64,000 bases of DNA from Hippea sp. KM1. GTDB taxonomy: Bacteria > Campylobacterota_A > Desulfurellia > Desulfurellales > Hippeaceae. A program made the position numbers and the translations under genes. Under the pieces are notes generated by a model. That model did no database searches and was not told the DNA's origin. It saw only the letters and a list, made by a program, of their open reading frames with translations. Of the stretch, positions 9,230 to 18,630 are shown piece by piece (position 1 is the first letter of the stretch; each line of letters opens with the position of its first letter). The stretch is from NCBI RefSeq assembly GCF_000526195.1, contig NZ_JAFP01000001.1:372001-436000 (forward strand), written 5' to 3'.

Positions 9230-11524
9230 GTTTCTGGACTCTCCATGAAATTCTTATCCTCCCTTAAAACCACCGTTTTTCTGTTTGTTGTTATAATCTG
9301 TATCCTTTCATATGCCACTCTGCAGTTGAGTTTTGAGCAGGCTGTAAGGGCTGTTTATTCGAAGTGGTGGTTTGAGGGGTTATTCTTCCTTGTTGGTATA
9401 AATCTATTGCTTGTTGTTAAAAAACATAGGCTTTATAAAAATCCCCCTCTTCTTATGTTGCATGCAGGCATCGTCTTGATGTTGCTTGGGGGTTTTGTTA
9501 GTCGCCATTTTGGTTTTAAGGGCATACTCCATTTGAGGGAGATGGAGGCCTCAAATCTTGTCGATATTGCCGACTCTCAAAAGGGTGTGCATAGGGATTT
9601 GGGTTTTGTTGTTAGACTGGATCGGTTTGTTGTTAAGCGATACCCGGGCAGCGACATGGCCAGCGGGTATGAGAGTTTCGTTACCATTACGGATGGGGAT
9701 AGGTCTTATAGGTTTAAGATATACATGAACCACCCGTTGAAATACAACGGTTATGTTTTCTATCAGATGAGTTATGACCCGGATGAAGGCGGCACGATTT
9801 TGCTTGTTAAAAAGGATCCAGGTGTTTGGATTGTTTATGCTGGTTATTTTGTGTTTAGCCTGGGCTTTTTGCTGTTTTTGGTAGGGGTTTTAAAGAGAAG
9901 ATGGGTGGTTTTCTTTGCTTTTCTGTCGATCTTGTATCCGTTTACCTCCAACTCTATGGATATCCAGGGGTGGGCTGACTCCTCTGGTTGTGTGGCTGTT
10001 GTTTGGGCCAATCTTATGGTTCAGCAGAACGGCAGGATAGAGCCTATGGATACGCTTGATCTTAACATATCGCTAAAGCTTACGGGCAAAAGGCGTCTGT
10101 ATGGAATGGATTACAACCAGCTTGTTCTGGGCATGGTTAGCTATCCTGAATTGTTTGAGAAGCTAAAGATTATACTTGTAAACGACAGGAATATAGAGTC
10201 AAGATTGGGCATAAACACAAAATACGCCTCTTATGAGGACTTCTTCTATCCAGACGGTGAGTTCAAATTGGCAGGCGATTTGGCATTGGCAATGAAAAAA
10301 CCCCCATCAGAACTTACCAAAACAGAAAAAAACCTGTTAAAACTGAACGATAGGCTGTATGTGGCCTATTCTGTGTTTAATGGCAGCATATTCAGGCTTT
10401 TTCCTGTGGTCGATTCGGTTGATAACAATTACAGGTGGGTTGGGGTTGACCTTCTGAAAACAGGAGCACCGCATCTTGCCGAAAGCCTGTTTGGATTATT
10501 TGAAGGACTCATAGATAGCTCCAGGCAGCTAAACTGCACCCGTATGGCGTATTTTTCAAAAAGAATCAGTGGGGTTCAAAAGGAATTCTCAAGCCCCATT
10601 ATACCCAGCCACTTAAAGATAAAGGCCGAGATAGTCTATAACCGTCTGGATCTGTTCTCAAAATTGACATGGTTATACCTTTCTTTAAGCGTTCTGTCCA
10701 TGTTTGCATCCTTTGGATTTAAGAGGCTTTCTGCTGTTTTTTGGTCTTTTGGGTTGGTTGTTTTTATAATCCATGCATTGAATATGGGGCTTAGATGGTA
10801 TATAGCCTCGCATATGCCGTGGTCTGATGCTTATGAGTCTTTGGTTTTTATTGCCTTTTGTATCGCAGCCGTTGGCGTGGTTTTCTTTAGAAGGGATCTG
10901 TTGGGGTTTGCCTGCAGCTTCTTTGCTGCGGGGCTTTTTATGTTTATAGCGCACCTGGATAACATAGATCCCCAGATTACGCCCATTGTGCCTGTTTTAG
11001 ATTCCTATTGGCTTTTGTTTCATGTTGCCGTTATAACCGTTGGATACGGCTTTTTTGCCCTAACCTGGGTATTGTCGGCCGTTGGCGTTGTTTTGCATCT
11101 AAAAAGGGATAGCTTCCAGAGCGAGATTGACCGCATCAGCGGTGTTTTGAAGCCACTTATAATACTCGGCGTTGGTTTTTTGAGTATAGGCACGCTGCTT
11201 GGGGGTGTGTGGGCTAACGAAAGTTGGGGGAGTTATTGGTCGTGGGATCCTAAAGAGACCTGGAGCTTGATCTCTATATTGGCCTATTCTGTGGTTTTGC
11301 ACATGGGTTTTAAAAGAAGGGATGGTGTTTTGTTTTTTGCCTTTGTGTTTTTTAGCTTTTTCTTTATTCTTATGACATATTTCGGTGTGAATTTCTTTAT
11401 TTCTGGAGGGCTTCACAGTTATAGCAGGGGCAGCGGGTCTTTCTTCTGGCTTGTTGTGTTGGAGGTTGGCTTAGCCGCCTGGCTTGTATTGTTTTTGTAT
11501 ATGGTTGCAAAAAGAAGGGTTTAG
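9221..11524 (+). CDS. ccsBA: Cytochrome c biogenesis protein, ResB-CcsA fusion (CcsBA)
   Basis: System II cytochrome c synthase of 767 residues that exports haem and attaches it to apocytochromes at the outer face of the inner membrane. The N-terminal half is ResB/CcsB-like, with membrane segments near residues 12-35, 45-65 and 75-95, a large periplasmic domain, and another segment near 200. The C-terminal half is CcsA, with the tryptophan-rich haem motif WGSYWSWDPKETWSL at about 668-682 and conserved His residues in SHMPWSDAYES and SGGLHSY. The fusion is typical of epsilon- and deltaproteobacteria-like lineages. AGGAGG precedes GTG 9221; ATG 9245 (MKFLSSLKTT) is the alternative and looks more like a natural N-terminus. 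It implies c-type cytochromes in this organism's respiration. Confidence 0.92.
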   Translation: MPSVSGLSMKFLSSLKTTVFLFVVIICILSYATLQLSFEQAVRAVYSKWWFEGLFFLVGINLLLVVKKHRLYKNPPLLMLHAGIVLMLLGGFVSRHFGFKGILHLREMEASNLVDIADSQKGVHRDLGFVVRLDRFVVKRYPGSDMASGYESFVTITDGDRSYRFKIYMNHPLKYNGYVFYQMSYDPDEGGTILLVKKDPGVWIVYAGYFVFSLGFLLFLVGVLKRRWVVFFAFLSILYPFTSNSMDIQGWADSSGCVAVVWANLMVQQNGRIEPMDTLDLNISLKLTGKRRLYGMDYNQLVLGMVSYPELFEKLKIILVNDRNIESRLGINTKYASYEDFFYPDGEFKLAGDLALAMKKPPSELTKTEKNLLKLNDRLYVAYSVFNGSIFRLFPVVDSVDNNYRWVGVDLLKTGAPHLAESLFGLFEGLIDSSRQLNCTRMAYFSKRISGVQKEFSSPIIPSHLKIKAEIVYNRLDLFSKLTWLYLSLSVLSMFASFGFKRLSAVFWSFGLVVFIIHALNMGLRWYIASHMPWSDAYESLVFIAFCIAAVGVVFFRRDLLGFACSFFAAGLFMFIAHLDNIDPQITPIVPVLDSYWLLFHVAVITVGYGFFALTWVLSAVGVVLHLKRDSFQSEIDRISGVLKPLIILGVGFLSIGTLLGGVWANESWGSYWSWDPKETWSLISILAYSVVLHMGFKRRDGVLFFAFVFFSFFFILMTYFGVNFFISGGLHSYSRGSGSFFWLVVLEVGLAAWLVLFLYMVAKRRV

Positions 11525-11529
11525 TGTTG

Positions 11530-11558
11530 TTGACAAAATAGAACAACTTGTATATAAG
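11530..11558 (+). promoter_or_regulatory. Sigma-70 promoter of tRNA-Leu
   Basis: TTGACA at 11530-11535 and TATAAG at 11553-11558 with a 17-bp spacer. This places the transcription start around 11565, just before the tRNA at 11570. It is one of the best promoter matches in the window. Confidence 0.75.
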
Positions 11559-11569
11559 TTTACCAGCAA

Positions 11570-11654
11570 GCGAGCGTGGCGGAACTGGTAGACGCGCTAG
11601 ACTTAGGATCTAGTGCCGCAAGGCGTGGGAGTTCGAGTCTCCCCGCTCGCACCA
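11570..11654 (+). tRNA. tRNA-Leu (anticodon UAG)
   Basis: Class II tRNA of 85 nt. The acceptor stem GCGAGCG pairs with CGCTCGC, followed by a discriminator A and an encoded CCA (11652-11654). The anticodon arm is CTAGA-CTTAGGA-TCTAG, giving anticodon TAG and hence leucine. A long variable arm (TGCCGCAAGGCG region) and a T arm GGGAG-TTCGAGT-CTCCC complete the cloverleaf. It reads CUA and other CUN codons. A strong promoter lies directly upstream. A T-rich stretch (GCTGCCTTTTTTCC) follows, without a clear hairpin. Confidence 0.97.
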
Positions 11655-11809
11655 ATTTAGCTGCCTTTTTTCCTTGCTTTTCCTGTTGCTTTTGAGTATA
11701 GTTGAGCTGTTTGGTTTGTTTCTTGCATTTAGCTTTTCCTGCCAAAAATAGGGCTTTAAAATACCAGATGCAACAAACGACTAAACAAAATTTATTTAGG
11801 TGGTATTTT

Positions 11810-13396
11810 ATGGATTCAGAAAGAGACTTTAGTAGGCTGGGGTTATCCGAAGAGGTTTTAAAAACGCTCAGAAGACAGGGTTTTGAGAAGCCCACTCCCA
11901 TTCAGGGTGAGGTTATCCCCTTTATGCTGCAATCGGATGGGGATTTAGTTGCAGAGGCGCCAACAGGCACAGGAAAGACATTGGCATTTGGTCTTCCGTT
12001 GATTGACTTATTAAAAGAGAAGGCTGGATATGTTCAGGCCATTATTCTGGCTCCGACAAGGGAGCTGGCCATCCAGGTGTGTGATGAGATTAATGTATTC
12101 AAGGGTAAGAAGAGGCTAAAGGTGTTTCCTATATACGGTGGCCAGTCCATTGAGCTGCAAAAAAGGAGGCTGAAAGAGGGCATCGACATAGTGGTAGGCA
12201 CAGCCGGCAGGATTATAGACCATATAAACAGAAAAACCCTCGATCTAAGCAAGGTGGACTATTTCATACTGGATGAAGCCGACGAGATGCTCAACATGGG
12301 TTTTATTGATGATATTAAGGAGATTCTAAACCATACCAATCAAACAAAGAGGATGTTCATGTTCTCTGCAACAATGCCGGATCAGATAAAGAGGCTTGCA
12401 AAGCAATACATGAAAGAGCCTGAGTTTGTCAGGATAGAAAAGAGCAGGATGTTGACCAGTCAGGTGTATTTTGAGGTCAACGAGAGGGATAAATTTGAGG
12501 CGCTTTGCAGGATAAGGGATGCGGTTGAGGATTTTTACGGTCTTATATTCTGCAAGACGAAGGTGGATGCCCAGGATGTGGCAAATAGACTCATCGATAG
12601 GGGCTATTATGCTGAGGCGATACACGGGGATTTAAGTCAGGATAAGCGGGAAAGGATACTTAAGCGGTTCAGGGATAGAAGGATAAATATGCTTGTTGCC
12701 ACCGATGTTGCAGCAAGGGGGATAGACATTGATGGCCTAACACATGTGATAAACTATTCAATGCCCCAGGATGCAGAAAGCTATATCCATAGGATAGGAA
12801 GGACGGGTAGGGCGCAAAAGAAGGGTGTAGCCATAACATTCGTAAGCCCTTCAGAATACAGAAAATTAAGGCTAATACAAAAGCTTGCAAAGGCCGAAAT
12901 CAAGAAGGAGAAGCTCCCCACAATACAGCAGGCGATGGAGTATAAGAGATTGGCTATAAAGAGATTGGTTGAGGATGTGGAGTTGAATCAGACAGATGGC
13001 GGATACTTAACCGTTGCGGGCGAGCTTTTGGAGCAGAACGATGCTGAATTGATTATAGCCAAACTGCTTAAACTGAAGTTTTCAAGCCAGCTTAACAGGG
13101 CTAATTACAAAGAGATTAAAGAACCTGCTGTTTTGGGCAACTCAAGGGTCAGGTTGTTTGTCGCCCTGGGTGCACAAAACGGCTATACGGCCAAAAGGCT
13201 TGTGGATCTTGTCAGTAAAACGGCCGATATAAATCCATCCTCATTGAGGGATGTTAAGATATTAGATAGGTTTTCTTTTCTGAGTGTGGATGCTGAGGAT
13301 GCAGAGGTTGTCCTGTATGCATTCAGGAGCAAGAAGAGGGGGTTTAAGCCCATTGTATCTTTGGCAAAAGAGGCTAAGAGGCCTTCTCAAGCATAA
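11810..13396 (+). CDS. DEAD-box ATP-dependent RNA helicase (DeaD/CsdA type)
   Basis: RNA helicase of 528 residues from ATG 11810, preceded by TTAGGTGG; the longer frame from 11702 overruns the leader and is not favoured. Helicase motifs in order: Q motif FEKPTPIQ, Walker A APTGTGKT, PTRELAIQ, the DEAD box in ILDEADEML, SAT, VATDVAARGID and HRIGRTGRA. The C-terminal ~75 residues (SRVRLFVALGAQNGYTAKRL onward) form a DbpA-type RNA-binding domain, which in DeaD/DbpA directs the enzyme to rRNA. The likely role is ribosome assembly and RNA unwinding at low temperature. The last 23 bp overlap the convergent MFS gene. Confidence 0.93.
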   Translation: MDSERDFSRLGLSEEVLKTLRRQGFEKPTPIQGEVIPFMLQSDGDLVAEAPTGTGKTLAFGLPLIDLLKEKAGYVQAIILAPTRELAIQVCDEINVFKGKKRLKVFPIYGGQSIELQKRRLKEGIDIVVGTAGRIIDHINRKTLDLSKVDYFILDEADEMLNMGFIDDIKEILNHTNQTKRMFMFSATMPDQIKRLAKQYMKEPEFVRIEKSRMLTSQVYFEVNERDKFEALCRIRDAVEDFYGLIFCKTKVDAQDVANRLIDRGYYAEAIHGDLSQDKRERILKRFRDRRINMLVATDVAARGIDIDGLTHVINYSMPQDAESYIHRIGRTGRAQKKGVAITFVSPSEYRKLRLIQKLAKAEIKKEKLPTIQQAMEYKRLAIKRLVEDVELNQTDGGYLTVAGELLEQNDAELIIAKLLKLKFSSQLNRANYKEIKEPAVLGNSRVRLFVALGAQNGYTAKRLVDLVSKTADINPSSLRDVKILDRFSFLSVDAEDAEVVLYAFRSKKRGFKPIVSLAKEAKRPSQA

Positions 13397-14579
13397 GGAG
13401 CTTAAAGAATACGGCCAGATTGAATAAGAAGATAAAACCCGTCATTATGTACATCGTATCAAAACCCAGGGCCAGACCTAACTGAATACCAAAGATAGGC
13501 CCGAGGCTTCCGCCTACATCTCCTAACATTTGATAAACGCCGACGGCCTTACCCCTGTTCTTTGGAGGCGTTATATCGCCCAATATACTCAAAAGAGAGA
13601 CATTGTTTATACCTATGGCGCTACCAATCATAATAAGGGCTATGATTACCTCGGTTGTGTTGTTTGAACTGGCAAGCAGAACAAAGCCTAAAAAGACGAT
13701 GACCACCGAGGGTATCCCTATCGTTGATCTATATTTTAATGAATCCACTATTCTGCCTGCAATTATGCCTCCAATGCCGCCGGAGAACATCATAAATGCC
13801 ATAACTATGCCGCTTACAAACCTTGGGTCATCTGATATTAGGTGTATTTGTCTATGCTTTACAAATAAAACCAGCGTTGCCATCACCACACCCTGAATTG
13901 CAAAGAATGTGATGAGATTACCGCTGCCTATGATGGTGGATGGCGGGTTTTTAAACATGAACCTTAAAGACTCCTTTATATTCAATGCGCTTTTGAATTC
14001 AATGGGCGTATCCTCAAAGAAAAACCACACAACCAGACCGCCTATTATCGATGCGACAATGCTTGAAAAGAATGCCGTCTCGTCGTTATACAGGGTTGAT
14101 AGAATACCGCCTATGACAAGGCCTGCCGGCACACCCAGCGATAAGGCTATCCTCACCTTTGCCGTTAACTGCCCCCTGTTTGACCGTTTTGATAGGTTTA
14201 GGGCTATTGTATTGGCAGAGATAAAAACCAGCGCCGATCCCAACCCCCATACTATTCTTCCAAAAAGCAATATCCATCCACTATAGGGCATTTTTAGGGA
14301 TGCTATATAGAAAACGCTGCCTATGGCCTCAACGATCAATCCGATTATTAGCGGTCTTTTTCCGCCGAAGGCGTCTATTGCAGCGCCTGCTATTTGGTTA
14401 AACAGCACCCTGCTGAGCTTGTTTGCCGCTATGATTAGACCGATGAAGAATGCGCTTAATCCCAGTTTTAGCCCCAAAACGGGCAAGATGGGAAACACTA
14501 TGCCCCCACCAATTCCACCCAAAAACACCGCAAGGGGTATGATAAAGCCGACGCCGCTTCTGGTTTCTCTGTTTTTCAA
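13374..14579 (-). CDS. Major facilitator superfamily transporter
   Basis: Inner-membrane transporter of 401 residues with about 12 membrane segments and the MFS loop signature GAAIDAFGGKRPLI between segments 2 and 3 (near residues 63-76). A second loop motif, GRIVDSLKYRSTIG, lies in the C-terminal half. This is the single-polypeptide 12-helix layout of drug- or metabolite-exporting MFS families; the substrate cannot be read from sequence. It starts 9 bp after metF in the same direction, so the two are probably co-transcribed. The 3' end overlaps the convergent helicase gene by 23 bp. Confidence 0.85.
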   Translation of the reverse strand: MKNRETRSGVGFIIPLAVFLGGIGGGIVFPILPVLGLKLGLSAFFIGLIIAANKLSRVLFNQIAGAAIDAFGGKRPLIIGLIVEAIGSVFYIASLKMPYSGWILLFGRIVWGLGSALVFISANTIALNLSKRSNRGQLTAKVRIALSLGVPAGLVIGGILSTLYNDETAFFSSIVASIIGGLVVWFFFEDTPIEFKSALNIKESLRFMFKNPPSTIIGSGNLITFFAIQGVVMATLVLFVKHRQIHLISDDPRFVSGIVMAFMMFSGGIGGIIAGRIVDSLKYRSTIGIPSVVIVFLGFVLLASSNNTTEVIIALIMIGSAIGINNVSLLSILGDITPPKNRGKAVGVYQMLGDVGGSLGPIFGIQLGLALGFDTMYIMTGFIFLFNLAVFFKLLMLEKAS

Positions 14580-14588
14580 TGGGTGCTC

Positions 14589-15434
14589 TTAGAATAGGCT
14601 CTCTATTATTTCTTTTGTGGCGTTGTATTTGTTTAGGGTATAGAAGTGCAGGCCTCTAACGCCCCCCTCTAACAACTCCTCACACTGCTTTATTGCATAG
14701 TCGGTGCCTATTTTGTATGATTCCTCTTTATCCTTACCTGTCAGGCTATCTATCAGCTTTTTCGGTATGGTTGCACCGCACATCTCGACGAACCTTTTAA
14801 CCTGATTAAGGCTTAAAATGGGCATTATGCCTGCAATTATGGGGACATCTATGCCGGCCTTTTCTGCTCTTTCTATGAAATCAAAGAATTTGGTGTTATC
14901 AAAAAACAGCTGCGTTATTATGAATTCACCGCCTGCATCTATCTTCATCTTTAAGTATTCTATGTCTTTTTCCAGCGATGGCGATTCTGGATGGCCCTCG
15001 GGGTATCCTGCCACACCGATGGAGAAGTCCCAGTTTCTCTTTAGGTATTCAATTAGTTGATATGCGTATTTAAACTCCATTGTTGATGGGTTGAAGTCTT
15101 TTGGTATATCGCCCCTGAGTGCCAATATGTTGTCTATCTTGTTCTCCTTAAGGGTTTTAGCTATGGTATCCACCGTTTCCTTATTGGATGATATGCAGGT
15201 TAGATGCATCATGGGGTTTAGGTGGTATGTCTGTTTTATCTTTAGCGTCCAATCGATTGTCTTGTCCTTTGTGCTTCCACCTGCCCCGTATGTTATCGAT
15301 ACAAAATCCGGGTTGTGCTTTTTTAACACCTCTATGGTCTCAAACAGCGTGTGCTCGTTTTCTGCCTTCTTTGGCGGAAAGAACTCAAATGATATGGTTG
15401 TTTTTTTACTGTTGAGTATCTCAGATATCCTCAT
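14589..15434 (-). CDS. metF: 5,10-methylenetetrahydrofolate reductase
   Basis: FAD-dependent TIM-barrel enzyme of 281 residues that reduces 5,10-methylene-THF to 5-methyl-THF for methionine synthesis or C1 metabolism. The family pattern is clear: ISFEFFPPK near residue 13, VSITYGAGGSTKD near 46, MHLTCIS near 75, NILALRGD near 102, GVAGYPEGHP near 142 and FIITQLFFDN near 172. The length is normal. It lies upstream of the MFS gene and downstream of the minus-strand cobalamin cluster, with 67 bp between it and the preceding gene. 5-methyl-THF feeds B12-dependent methionine synthase, so the neighbourhood makes metabolic sense. Confidence 0.93.
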   Translation of the reverse strand: MRISEILNSKKTTISFEFFPPKKAENEHTLFETIEVLKKHNPDFVSITYGAGGSTKDKTIDWTLKIKQTYHLNPMMHLTCISSNKETVDTIAKTLKENKIDNILALRGDIPKDFNPSTMEFKYAYQLIEYLKRNWDFSIGVAGYPEGHPESPSLEKDIEYLKMKIDAGGEFIITQLFFDNTKFFDFIERAEKAGIDVPIIAGIMPILSLNQVKRFVEMCGATIPKKLIDSLTGKDKEESYKIGTDYAIKQCEELLEGGVRGLHFYTLNKYNATKEIIESLF

Positions 15435-15501
15435 AGACCCTCCTCTTTAGAGTTGCAAAACTACGATAGTTTAATAAAAACACGGGAAAGTTCAAGACCA
15501 A

Positions 15502-17139
15502 TCAGTTGGCTTGTTGGTTTGTCTGTTTTCTGCAGGCCCTATACATATCCAGTTTTGGGTTGTATAGTTTTGTTTTTACATCCAACAAGCCCAAGACCGT
15601 GCTGAATATGTTGTCGTGCGAATACGGCTTCTTTGACAGTTTCTTTGCGCAGTTAATATCTATACCAAAATGTTTGCCAAACCACGCAATCGCTGCCGGA
15701 TGCTTTTGCACATCTGGTGCAATAAAGTATGGCAAGCCGTGGAGGTATATCCCGTTTTCGCCCAAGCTCTCGCCGTGATCTGCAACATATATCATGGCTA
15801 CCCTGTATCTGCTCTGGTTTTTCTTAAGGAAGTCTATCACCTCGCTTAAGAATTTGTCTGTATATAGTATGGTGTTGTCGTATGCGTTGATTATGGATTG
15901 CCTTGAACATTTTTGCAGCTGGTTTGTTTTGCAGACCGGTTTGAATCTTTCGAACGATTTGGGGTATCTTTTGTAATATGCAGGTCCGTGGGAGCCCATC
16001 TGATGGAGCACGATAAAGACGGGCCTGTTGTTGTGTATATTGTTTAGCCAATCCTGAAGCTTATAAAGGAGTATCTCGTCGTGGCATTCAAATCTGTTGC
16101 AGTACGGCTTTATGTTTGCGTTTTTCAGATCCACATAGTTTTTGATTCTGCTTGCCACACCCTTTGAGCTTGAATTGTTTTCCCTCCATAGAACATTGAC
16201 CTTAACCCTTGATAGTATGTCAAGCAGCGAGTCTGTGTGTCTTGCCTTTCTTACCGAGAAGTGTTTGCGGCTATAGAATGAGAACATACAGGGGACGCTT
16301 ACGGCCGTCTCTGTTCCGCATGAGTGCATGTCGGGATAGCTTATGAGGTTCTTTATCTTGCTCAGTTGAGGGTTTGTGTTTCTCTTGTATCCGTTTAGAG
16401 AAAAGTGGTCATATCTGGCAGCCTCACCCACAACGAATATCAATAGCTTGGGTTTGCCTTCTTGCGGTATGAGTTTTGCATCTAAACCCACATGCTTAAA
16501 CTTCATCGGCTTGATGAGGTATGTTTTTCCTATGTATTCCCCTAATGAATACATGTAAAATGTGGGGTTTGAATACATCCTGAGCCTTTTATGCGTTCTG
16601 AAGAATGATACCCACGCCTTGGGAAACGCTATGTATAACAACGGCAAGCTTGCAATGCATAGGGCTATAAGCTTTAGCCTGTCTTTTAGCTCTTCTTTTA
16701 TAGGCTTCTTTTTGATCTTTATCATCCATAACAAGACAGACGGGACAATGCCAACAAGCAGTATGATCAAAAACAGCTTTATATTCAACAGGTCGTATAC
16801 CTCTTTTGTGTCTGTTTCGAAGATGTTTTCTATCATCTTGGAGTTTATTATGGTTCCGTATTCATCCATATAGTAATAGGCTGCAGCCGATGCTATAAAT
16901 AGAAAACTCAAGAAGGGCTTTAGGATGTATCTGTTGAGTATGATTGCAAGCGATAGCGCTATAACGACAAATAGGAATATACCCAGGCAGGCCAAAAAAA
17001 GCGGCCTGGTTTTGTATATCTGGTATGAGTGGCTGAAGAAGACCTTGTTGTCGAAGATCACAAAAAACGCCGATGCGAGTAAGATGATCTGGGTTTGGCT
17101 CAACTGAATGTTTTTTATCCTTTTGATTATCTGGGTCAT
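15502..17139 (-). CDS. Phosphoethanolamine transferase (EptA/sulfatase family)
   Basis: Inner-membrane alkaline-phosphatase-fold enzyme of 545 residues. The N-terminal ~165 residues contain about five membrane helices. The periplasmic catalytic domain begins with LLIFVVGEAARYDHFSLNGY and has the nucleophilic Thr in CGTETAVSVPCMFS. Metal-ligand segments VADHGESLGENGIYLHG and HQMGSHGPAYYKRYP follow. Family enzymes add phosphoethanolamine to lipid A or other surface sugars, altering surface charge and peptide resistance. The start overlaps the cobJ stop by 4 bp (ATGA), so it is translationally coupled to a cobalamin gene, an unexpected partner. Confidence 0.88.
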   Translation of the reverse strand: MTQIIKRIKNIQLSQTQIILLASAFFVIFDNKVFFSHSYQIYKTRPLFLACLGIFLFVVIALSLAIILNRYILKPFLSFLFIASAAAYYYMDEYGTIINSKMIENIFETDTKEVYDLLNIKLFLIILLVGIVPSVLLWMIKIKKKPIKEELKDRLKLIALCIASLPLLYIAFPKAWVSFFRTHKRLRMYSNPTFYMYSLGEYIGKTYLIKPMKFKHVGLDAKLIPQEGKPKLLIFVVGEAARYDHFSLNGYKRNTNPQLSKIKNLISYPDMHSCGTETAVSVPCMFSFYSRKHFSVRKARHTDSLLDILSRVKVNVLWRENNSSSKGVASRIKNYVDLKNANIKPYCNRFECHDEILLYKLQDWLNNIHNNRPVFIVLHQMGSHGPAYYKRYPKSFERFKPVCKTNQLQKCSRQSIINAYDNTILYTDKFLSEVIDFLKKNQSRYRVAMIYVADHGESLGENGIYLHGLPYFIAPDVQKHPAAIAWFGKHFGIDINCAKKLSKKPYSHDNIFSTVLGLLDVKTKLYNPKLDMYRACRKQTNQQAN

Positions 17140-17858
17140 ATCTTATACCCCCTCGGGGTCAGGAGTTTTCCATCTTTTAGTATTGTTTTGGTGTTGCCCA
17201 CAATTACCGTCGTTGCCATATCCACAAAATCGTAATCGAAGTTGGAGATACGGTCTATCTTAACCAACTCTCCCTCTTTGCAGCAGTTCTTTACGGATGC
17301 ACACCACAGATCGCCTCTATGCTTGAAAAAACTCTTCAGCGCATACCCAAGCTGCCAGTTCCTATTTTTGCTTTTTGGATTGTAAATGGCGCATACAAAA
17401 TCGCCTATATTTACGGCTTCTATCCTCTTTTCTATAACCTCCCACGGCGTTAATAGGTCAGACATCGATATGATAGCCAGATCGTCGCTTATTGGTGCAC
17501 CTACCTTTGCCGATACGGCCAATGCGGCCGTTATACCCGGTATGATCTCAATATCAATACCATCCGATGCAAGCTGAACCGCCAGGGAAGCCATACCGTA
17601 AACTGAGGAGTCGCCACCGCTAACAATCGAGGTTGTGATGCCGTTTTCTGCTAACTCTATGGCCTTTTTTACCCTCTCTGTTTCAGAACCCATGCCGTTT
17701 GAGAATATCAGCTTATCCTCTATTAAATCAGAAAGGTATCTTATGTATGTTGTATAGCCGCAGATGGCTGATGATTCCTCTATAGCCCTCTTTGCCTTTA
17801 TTGTTAGAAGGTCTGTTGAGCCTGGGCCTATACCGACAACAAACAGCTTACAGGCCAA
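17136..17858 (-). CDS. cbiH: Precorrin-3B / cobalt-factor III C17-methyltransferase
   Basis: SAM-dependent methyltransferase (CobJ/CbiH) of 240 residues that methylates C17 and drives ring contraction in cobalamin synthesis. It begins with the SAM-site signature FVVGIGPGSTDLLTIKAKRA and has IVSGGDSSVYGMA near residue 81 and EIIPGITAALAVSAKVGAP near 103. The segment FVCAIYNPKSKNRNWQL is typical of CbiH. With CbiD, CbiG and CbiK present, the pathway is the anaerobic, early-cobalt-insertion route, so CbiH is the better name. It overlaps cbiG by 11 bp at its start and the phosphoethanolamine transferase by 4 bp at its end. Confidence 0.94.
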   Translation of the reverse strand: MACKLFVVGIGPGSTDLLTIKAKRAIEESSAICGYTTYIRYLSDLIEDKLIFSNGMGSETERVKKAIELAENGITTSIVSGGDSSVYGMASLAVQLASDGIDIEIIPGITAALAVSAKVGAPISDDLAIISMSDLLTPWEVIEKRIEAVNIGDFVCAIYNPKSKNRNWQLGYALKSFFKHRGDLWCASVKNCCKEGELVKIDRISNFDYDFVDMATTVIVGNTKTILKDGKLLTPRGYKI

Positions 17859-18630
17859 ATGCCCCCTCCCTTGCTATAGCAACCGTTACCCCATCAAATA
17901 CGGTCTTTCTTAATATAAGCTTAGGGTTGAACGATGCAAGGAGTGCGGATGCCTCGGCTATGTTCTTTACGCCTAAATACTTCTCGGCTGTTGATTCTTT
18001 AAAGTTATAAAGCTCATTTTCGTATAGAAACCTTGGCAGGAATCTTACCTGCAATCCCAATTCAGAGGATGCATCGATTAGGCTGCTATTGCCTGCCTTA
18101 TGCCAGCATGTTGATATAAACCGAACATCGCATGTTTCTATGTTTACCATATTTAGAGCCTTTAATATGGCCTCTTTAATCTGGTTTTTTGTGGTATGCT
18201 TTCTAAAGCCTATTCCCACGACATGCCTTTTTAACGATTCGGTGGCCGTTGTTATTATAGGCTGGCACCCTATAATGGAGCTAATGTGTAAGGTTAGGCT
18301 ATTGGCTCCGCCCTCATGGCCGGACAATAGGCTTATGGCAAACCTTCCACCTTCATCCACCACCACAACGGCAGGGTCTTTGTATTTGCTTTCCATAAGA
18401 CCCGAAACCATTCTAACGGCTATGCCTGTGGCCATGATACCTATGATTCTTCTGTATGATTTAAACAGCTTCTCAAACAGCTCCCTTAGCCTGTCAAAAT
18501 GCACAAGGCCATCCCCTTCTATTCCACTTTTTGCAAAGATTACCCCGCCAAGTGAGTTTTTTAGGGTTTTGGCTATCTTCAACCCCTCTTCCCTTATAAC
18601 CACAAATGCCGTGCTATTTTCTGTATCCAT
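17848..18630 (-). CDS. cbiG: Cobalt-precorrin-5A hydrolase
   Basis: CbiG opens the delta-lactone of cobalt-precorrin-5A and releases acetaldehyde, a step unique to the anaerobic B12 route. The central domain is recognisable from IGIMATGIAVRMVSGLMESK, VVVVDEGGRFAISLLSGHEGGAN and the later VGIGFRKHTTKNQI in the C-terminal domain, which carries the conserved GIGxRKG-like turn. Start choice is uncertain: ATG 18630 (MDTENSTAF) overlaps the upstream gene by 17 bp, ATG 18648 by 35 bp; neither has a strong ribosome site. It lies between cbiF and cbiH in a run of overlapping genes, typical of translational coupling. Confidence 0.92.
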   Translation of the reverse strand: MDTENSTAFVVIREEGLKIAKTLKNSLGGVIFAKSGIEGDGLVHFDRLRELFEKLFKSYRRIIGIMATGIAVRMVSGLMESKYKDPAVVVVDEGGRFAISLLSGHEGGANSLTLHISSIIGCQPIITTATESLKRHVVGIGFRKHTTKNQIKEAILKALNMVNIETCDVRFISTCWHKAGNSSLIDASSELGLQVRFLPRFLYENELYNFKESTAEKYLGVKNIAEASALLASFNPKLILRKTVFDGVTVAIAREGAFGL

